DNA of 64,000 nt from GSA-30 sp036384435 (GTDB lineage: Bacteria > Pseudomonadota > Gammaproteobacteria > Xanthomonadales > Rhodanobacteraceae): contig NZ_DASVMI010000074.1 of assembly GCF_036384435.1 (NCBI RefSeq), positions 1 to 64,000 of the forward strand, in the 5' to 3' direction. A program made the position numbers and the translations under genes. Of the stretch, positions 59,361 to 64,000 are shown piece after piece (position 1 is the stretch's first letter; each line of letters begins with the position of its first letter). The notes beneath the pieces were generated by a model. It worked only from the letters and a program-made list of their open reading frames with translations. It searched no databases and was not told the DNA's origin.

Positions 59361-61066
59361 CGGCCGGTAAACAACCGCGTCAGCCGCTTGAAGAAGCCCA
59401 TCTTCTGGGAAGCCTGAGCCTCTGCCGGGTGCTTGGCCGCGGTGGCAACCACCTGGCGTGAGCGGCTGCCGCCGTTGCCCGATGAGGGCTGCTCATTGCG
59501 CGGACGGCGCTCGGAACGCTCACCGGCGTTGGCGCTGACGTGGGCTGCCGACGAATTGGTCATGACCTCGCCATCCCGACGACGGCCACGGCCACCACGG
59601 CGGCGACGGCGCTTGCGCTCACCTTCCGCCCCCACCTCTGCACCGCCTGCGGGAGCCACAGCCACCGGCTGCGCCACCTGGCCCTGAGGCTTGCGTTCAC
59701 CACGTTCGCGCCGCTCACTGTCACGCGAACGGCGACGATCCCCACCTGCACTGCCGCCACGACCGTTGCCGCCACCGCTACGCGAACGCCCACGCGCGCC
59801 CTCGCCATCGCGCGACACGACCTTGTCGCCGAACTCGGCGCTGTCGGCGGCCGACTCGGCGGCGTATTGCGCGTCGACCGCCCTGGGCTGGGGCATCACC
59901 AGCAATTCCGGCTCCATCGTGGCCACGGGAATGCGCTGGCCGATGTAGGCCTCGATATCCGGCAGGGACATCGCATACAGGTCGCAGGCGAAGCTGATGG
60001 CATCACCCTCGGCACCCAGGCGTGCTGTGCGACCGATGCGGTGAACGTAATCTTCGGCGTCCTGCGGCAGGTCGTAGTTGAACACGTGGCTGACTGCCGG
60101 GATATGCAGGCCACGCGCGGCGACGTCGGTGCACACCAGCATGTCGAGCTGGCCTTCCTGAAAGCGCTGCAACAGCTTCTGCCGCTTGAGCTGCGGTACG
60201 TCGCCGGAAAGCGCGCCCACCCGGTATCCCTGGCGCTTGACCCGGTCGGTGATACGTTCGGCAGCGGCCTTGGTGTTGACGAAGATGATGCTGCGCTCAG
60301 CCTTGGTGCGCTCAAGCAGGTTGAGCAGCAACGGCATTTTCTCTTCCTTGGAGGGGAAGTACACCAACTGGCGCACACGATCGGCGGTGACGTTATCGGT
60401 CTCCACCTCCAGTTTCTCGGCGTTATGCATGTGCTCGTAGGCCAACTCCAGCACGCGATGGCTGAGCGTGGCCGAGAACAGGAGCACCTGACGCTCCTCT
60501 CGCGCTGGCAGGCGGCGGAAGATAAAGCGCACATCCTTGATGAAGCCCAGGTCGAACATGCGATCGGCTTCATCGATGACCATGACTTCAACGCTGTTGA
60601 AGCCGAATACCTGCTGCTTGTAGTAATCGAGCAGGCGGCCGGGCGTGGCAATGATGATGTCGCAACCATCCTTCAGTTGCTGGCGCTGCTTGTCGTAATC
60701 GACGCCTCCATAGATCAGGGCGGTCTTCAAGCCGGTATGGCGACCGATGTTGCGCGCGTCCTTTTCGATCTGGATGGCCAGCTCGCGCGTCGGCGCGATG
60801 ACCAATGCACGAGGATCGCTGTCCTTGCGCCCGGCGACCGCTGGCTGCGTAAGCAGCCGGTTCATCATCGCCACGAGAAAGGCACAGGTCTTGCCCGTAC
60901 CGGTCTGGGCCTGGCCAGCGACGTCGCGCCCGGTCAGGGCCATCGGCAGGGTCAGTGCCTGGATCGGCGTGCAACGCGTGAAGCCAGCTTCCTCAAGGCC
61001 CTGCTGTAACAGTGGGTGGAGATCGAAATGGGTGAAAAAAGTATCGGTGAGAACGGTTTGGGACAT
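59357..61066 (-). CDS. rhlB: DEAD-box RNA helicase RhlB
   Basis: 569 residues. DEAD-box core: Q-motif FTRCTPIQALTLP, AQTGTGKT, PTRELAIQI, VIDEADRMFDLGF, FSATLS, and HRIGRTARLG. After about 400 comes a long low-complexity tail with Arg/Gly and basic clusters (RGRSRSGGGNGRGGSAGGD; KRRRRRGGRGRRRD), probably RNA-binding and disordered. The divergent trxA-rho neighbourhood identifies it as RhlB, the degradosome-associated helicase. The last codons overlap a hairpin repeat unit. The ribosome site is weak. Confidence 0.92.
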   Translation of the reverse strand: MSQTVLTDTFFTHFDLHPLLQQGLEEAGFTRCTPIQALTLPMALTGRDVAGQAQTGTGKTCAFLVAMMNRLLTQPAVAGRKDSDPRALVIAPTRELAIQIEKDARNIGRHTGLKTALIYGGVDYDKQRQQLKDGCDIIIATPGRLLDYYKQQVFGFNSVEVMVIDEADRMFDLGFIKDVRFIFRRLPAREERQVLLFSATLSHRVLELAYEHMHNAEKLEVETDNVTADRVRQLVYFPSKEEKMPLLLNLLERTKAERSIIFVNTKAAAERITDRVKRQGYRVGALSGDVPQLKRQKLLQRFQEGQLDMLVCTDVAARGLHIPAVSHVFNYDLPQDAEDYVHRIGRTARLGAEGDAISFACDLYAMSLPDIEAYIGQRIPVATMEPELLVMPQPRAVDAQYAAESAADSAEFGDKVVSRDGEGARGRSRSGGGNGRGGSAGGDRRRSRDSERRERGERKPQGQVAQPVAVAPAGGAEVGAEGERKRRRRRGGRGRRRDGEVMTNSSAAHVSANAGERSERRPRNEQPSSGNGGSRSRQVVATAAKHPAEAQASQKMGFFKRLTRLFTGR

Positions 61067-61476
61067 GGATATAGGTAAGGAATCTGGGTGCGGACGGCCA
61101 TTGGAGGCTAGCGTCCGGTCCCGCGGCGGTCATGGAAAGATGGCCCGGGACGGGTGGATTGAGGCGACGCCAGGCTACGAGGCGCCACATGGCGGGCATG
61201 GCAGCTCCGCTGGCATAGCTGAATAGATTCGACCATAAAAACAAAGACTTGCGAAAAAACTCGCAGCCAAATCCGCTCACCTATGACAACGGAGGCGACC
61301 GTTGCCGCCCTTGAATCGCTATCGCGGCGTCCTTAACTTACATGGGGTCAGAGGAAACTGCCTTCCAGGCAAGACCTCTCAAAAGACGACCCCCGCGCTT
61401 CAAAGGGCAGCCCAGTGTAGCCGATGCGGACGGTGTGGTCGTCAATCGCCCTTCTTAAATATTTCTGGAGACCTCG
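61067..61476. other. Divergent regulatory region between rhlB and trxA-rho
   Basis: 410 bases without a gene. An AT-rich patch (about 61220-61260) includes a small hairpin TGCGA-N6-TCGCA, and TTGAAT (61311-61316) with TAACTT (61334-61339) at 17-base spacing is a weak promoter candidate for trxA. No other structure was recognised. Confidence 0.4.
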
Positions 61477-61803
61477 GTGAGCGACCTGATTACCCATGTG
61501 AGCGATGCAGCCTTCCAAAAGGAGGTGCTCGACTCCGACACGCCCGTGCTGCTGGATTTCTGGGCGGAATGGTGTGGCCCATGCAAGGCCATCGCGCCGG
61601 CCCTGGAAGAACTCGCCCAGCAGTACCAGGGCAAGCTGCGTATCGCCAAGATCAACATCGACGAGAACCAGCAGACGCCACGCAGCTATAACGTCCGCGG
61701 CATTCCGACCTTGATGATCTTCAAGAACGGCAAGGTCGAAGCCACCCAGATCGGAGCGGTCAGCAAGGGCGCGCTCGCCCAGATGATCGACAAGGCCATC
61801 TGA
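61477..61803 (+). CDS. trxA: Thioredoxin
   Basis: 108 residues. The active site WCGPCK and the cis-Pro loop RGIPTLMIF are intact, and the length is standard for TrxA. The start is a GTG with GGAG six bases upstream. It is followed by a GC hairpin and then rho, the conserved trxA-rho order. Confidence 0.96.
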   Translation: MSDLITHVSDAAFQKEVLDSDTPVLLDFWAEWCGPCKAIAPALEELAQQYQGKLRIAKINIDENQQTPRSYNVRGIPTLMIFKNGKVEATQIGAVSKGALAQMIDKAI

Positions 61804-61810
61804 TCCGGCC

Positions 61811-61843
61811 GGAGCCCGGTTCGACACCTGGTCGCCGGGCTCC
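61811..61843 (+). other. Hairpin after trxA in the rho leader
   Basis: GGAGCCCGG (61811-61819) pairs with CCGGGCTCC (61835-61843), a 9-bp perfect stem with a 15-base loop and no T-run. It may be a trxA 3' end or part of a rho leader attenuator; the 230 bases after it up to the rho start are non-coding. Confidence 0.6.
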
Positions 61844-62073
61844 ACGAGGTACTCCTCGTTCGCGAGGCATGAATAAAGCGCATGCGCCGGCGCAGCGATT
61901 CGCGAACTTGCGCCGGTTTACGAGCTTTTTTGCCGCCAGGCGCTTTACGCCGCCGCGCGGCCAGTGATAGATTCACGGGGTCAGTCGGGACACGAAGCTG
62001 TCCCCCGCGCCTATGCGCCGACGACGCACCCACCCTCCTTCCTGCAATCAACGGCGCCCCACGAGGTTTGCCC

Positions 62074-63837
62074 GTGTCCGATATCATCGATACCAAAGAC
62101 TCCCACGACGCCAAGAGCGCCGAAACCAAGCCGGCATCCGATACGCCGCGTCCCCGTGCGCCACGAAAGTCGGCAGCGGCAGCCGCCCAAGCGGCTGAAA
62201 AGGCCGCCGCAAGCGAGGCACCTGCCCCGCGCCCCGCGCCCACGGAGGCCCCGGTACAGACCAGTTTGCCGGTCGAACAGCCGGCCAGCCAGCCAGCGCC
62301 ATCGGCCGGCAGCGGCGACGTATCCGCTCCACGCCCGCCGCAGGAGGCCCGCGAGGGCGGCCAGCCGCAAGGCGGTCACCACGGCCAGGGCGGCGGTTTC
62401 CAGAATCGCAATAACAACAATGATCGCGGTCGTCGCCGTGGCCGGCATGAACGGGATAACCGCGACAATCGCGGTAACACCCATCCCCAGCAGCGCCAAG
62501 GCAACAACCACCCGCGCAACAATAACGGCCTGCCGGTGGACGACGAATTCGCCGAGGCCGGTAGCAGCGACCGCCTGATCAACCTCACCGAGCTCAAGCG
62601 CAAGAACGCCATCCAGTTGCTGGAGTTCGCCGAGTCGCTGGGTGTCCAGGAAGGCGTGGCGCGCGCGCGCAAGCAAGATGTGATCTTCAATATCCTCAAG
62701 GCCCACGCGCGCTCCGGCGGCGGTATCTGGGCTGAGGGTGTGCTGGAAATCCTGCAGGACGGCTTCGGCTTCCTGCGCTCGGCCGACGAGTCCTACCTGG
62801 CCGGCCCGGACGACATCTACGTCTCGCCCAGCCAGATCCGTCGCTTCAACCTGCGTACCGGCGACTACATCACCGGACGCGTGCGTCACCCCAAAGAGGG
62901 CGAGCGCTACTTCGCCCTGCTCAAGGTCGATGACATCAACGGCGATCCGCCGGAAGCCTCGAAGAACAAGATGCTCTTCGAGAACCTCACGCCGCTGTTC
63001 CCTCGTAAGGCCTTCCGCCTTGAACGTGGCAATGGTTCGACGGAAGACATCACCGGCCGCATCCTCGACCTGGTCGCTCCGATCGGCCGTGGCCAGCGTG
63101 GCTTGATCGTCTCGCAGCCCAAGTCCGGTAAGACGATGATGCTGCAGAACGTGGCACAGGCGATCCAGTACAACCATCCAGACGTGCACCTGATCATGCT
63201 GTTGATCGACGAGCGTCCGGAAGAAGTCACTGAAATCGCACGCACCGTGCGCGCCGAAGTGATCAGCTCTACCTTCGACGAGCCGGCCGCGCGCCACGTG
63301 CAGGTTGCCGAGATGGTGATCGAGCGCGCCAAGCGCCTGGTCGAGCACAAGAAGGATGTCGTGATCCTGCTCGACTCGATCACCCGCCTGGCCCGCGCGT
63401 ACAACACCGTCGTGCCAAGCTCCGGCAAGGTGCTCACCGGCGGTGTGGATGCCAACGCTTTGCAGCGCCCCAAGCGCTTCTTCGGCGCGGCGCGCAATGT
63501 CGAGGAAGGCGGCTCGCTGACCATCATCGCCACCGCGCTGACCGACACCGGCAGCAAGATGGACGAGGTGATCTACGAGGAATTCAAGGGCACCGGCAAC
63601 ATGGAAGTGCACCTGAATCGCCGCATCTCCGAAAAGCGCGTATACCCGGCCATCGACATCAACCGCTCCGGCACCCGTCGCGAAGATCTGCTGATCGATC
63701 CGGACATGCTCGCCAAGATCTGGATCCTGCGTAAGCTGCTGCATCCGATGGACGAGCTGGCGGCGATGGAGTTCATGCTCGACAAGATGAAGAACACCAA
63801 GTCCAACGACGAGTTCTTCAATTCGATGAAGCGCTGA
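62074..63837 (+). CDS. rho: Transcription termination factor Rho with long disordered N-terminal extension
   Basis: 587 residues, about 168 more than E. coli Rho. Residues 1-165 are low-complexity: an Ala/Pro/Lys part, then a Gly/Gln/Asn/Arg-rich part (about 100-152, for example QNRNNNNDRGRRRGRH). The canonical protein follows: N-terminal helical domain (LINLTELKRKNAIQLLEFAE, about 168), cold-shock-like RNA-binding domain (GFGFLRS; IYVSPSQIRRFNLRTGD), P-loop QPKSGKTMM (about 348) and the hexameric ATPase motor. The start is GTG 62074 (VSDIIDTKD) with CGAGG seven bases upstream; the frame is open to 61882. It ends before a strong terminator. Confidence 0.95.
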   Translation: MSDIIDTKDSHDAKSAETKPASDTPRPRAPRKSAAAAAQAAEKAAASEAPAPRPAPTEAPVQTSLPVEQPASQPAPSAGSGDVSAPRPPQEAREGGQPQGGHHGQGGGFQNRNNNNDRGRRRGRHERDNRDNRGNTHPQQRQGNNHPRNNNGLPVDDEFAEAGSSDRLINLTELKRKNAIQLLEFAESLGVQEGVARARKQDVIFNILKAHARSGGGIWAEGVLEILQDGFGFLRSADESYLAGPDDIYVSPSQIRRFNLRTGDYITGRVRHPKEGERYFALLKVDDINGDPPEASKNKMLFENLTPLFPRKAFRLERGNGSTEDITGRILDLVAPIGRGQRGLIVSQPKSGKTMMLQNVAQAIQYNHPDVHLIMLLIDERPEEVTEIARTVRAEVISSTFDEPAARHVQVAEMVIERAKRLVEHKKDVVILLDSITRLARAYNTVVPSSGKVLTGGVDANALQRPKRFFGAARNVEEGGSLTIIATALTDTGSKMDEVIYEEFKGTGNMEVHLNRRISEKRVYPAIDINRSGTRREDLLIDPDMLAKIWILRKLLHPMDELAAMEFMLDKMKNTKSNDEFFNSMKR

Positions 63838-63857
63838 TGGTTTAGGTGCTACGTCAG

Positions 63858-63886
63858 AAAAAAGCCGGCCATAGGCCGGTTTTTTT
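63858..63886 (+). terminator. Rho-independent terminator after rho
   Basis: CCGGCC-ATA-GGCCGG (63865-63879) with an A-run before and seven T after. Beyond it, to the window end, I see no gene start. Confidence 0.93.
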
Positions 63887-64000
63887 CGTTTCGTTTCAAT
63901 GCATGGATTCGATGGCCCAGCGCGAGGCGGCGGAGGGGCACAGGCCCGATCGCCCGAGCTCGCGTCAGAGGAGCCGATGTGTTTCCAGGCACTGGAGACT

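Noticed and set aside
1..64000. tRNA, rRNA, insertion sequence or prophage genes
   Set aside because: No cloverleaf-like sequence, transposase, integrase or phage structural protein was recognised.

Overview
The window looks like a chromosomal segment of a Xanthomonadales gammaproteobacterium, most likely close to Rhodanobacteraceae (Dyella/Luteibacter/Rhodanobacter-like). This is inferred from gene content and synteny, not from a database search. The pointers are an Oar-like TonB receptor, a MaeB-type malic enzyme, a catalytic-domain-only AMP nucleosidase, a three-domain glutaredoxin fusion, the rhlB / trxA-rho arrangement, and an ftsE-ftsX...rpoH neighbourhood. Most of the window is high-GC with tight overlapping operons. 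The left 14 kb is visibly poorer in G+C (26 of 60 bases in 4561-4620, against 43 of 60 in 16321-16380).

Region 1 (1-14750). After the start of aceE comes a complete minus-strand type III secretion operon. In transcription order it reads RHH protein, sctC, sctD, sctF-like, sctI, sctJ, sctK, sctL, sctQ, sctR, sctS, sctT, sctU, sctV, sctN, sctO. Most junctions from sctI onward overlap or nearly touch. The most unusual point is that SctU stops at residue 244, before the NPTH autocleavage domain, and its stop codon overlaps the sctV start. No SctP needle-length ruler, gatekeeper, translocator or chaperone gene is visible. The operon begins with a ribbon-helix-helix protein that has an inverted repeat just upstream. 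A divergent 108-residue protein with a polar N-terminus and a long hydrophobic C-terminus is the only nearby candidate for a secreted substrate.

Region 2 (15111-38792) is mostly housekeeping and envelope: maeB, a DUF1704 protein, rsgA, alaA, an SGNH hydrolase, an LpxH-like phosphoesterase, a CGFS-glutaredoxin/A-type/rhodanese fusion, a large Oar-like receptor, amn, a DegV protein, a secreted serine protease, an SDR, a lipoprotein coupled to an orphan ABC ATPase, sppA, a MATE exporter and a DUF3667 membrane protein.

Region 3 (38793-46000) holds priA behind a pair of perfect inverted DnaA boxes, a divergent SDR/LysR pair with a candidate operator, ndh with a long structured leader, and transaldolase. 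Region 4 (46008-54400) is an RND efflux operon (permease, adaptor, outer-membrane factor) downstream of a two-component system. A heptanucleotide tandem repeat abuts the start codon of that response regulator. Region 5 (54470-63890) carries rpoH with a perfect CIRCE operator in its leader, ung, a dual-receiver regulator, ftsX/ftsE, rhlB, trxA and rho.

An intergenic repeat family made of short hairpins with differing stems but a shared CTGTRARG/CTTCACAG spacer occurs at three places (37.4, 41.4 and 59.2 kb). No tRNA, rRNA, CRISPR array, transposase or phage gene was recognised.
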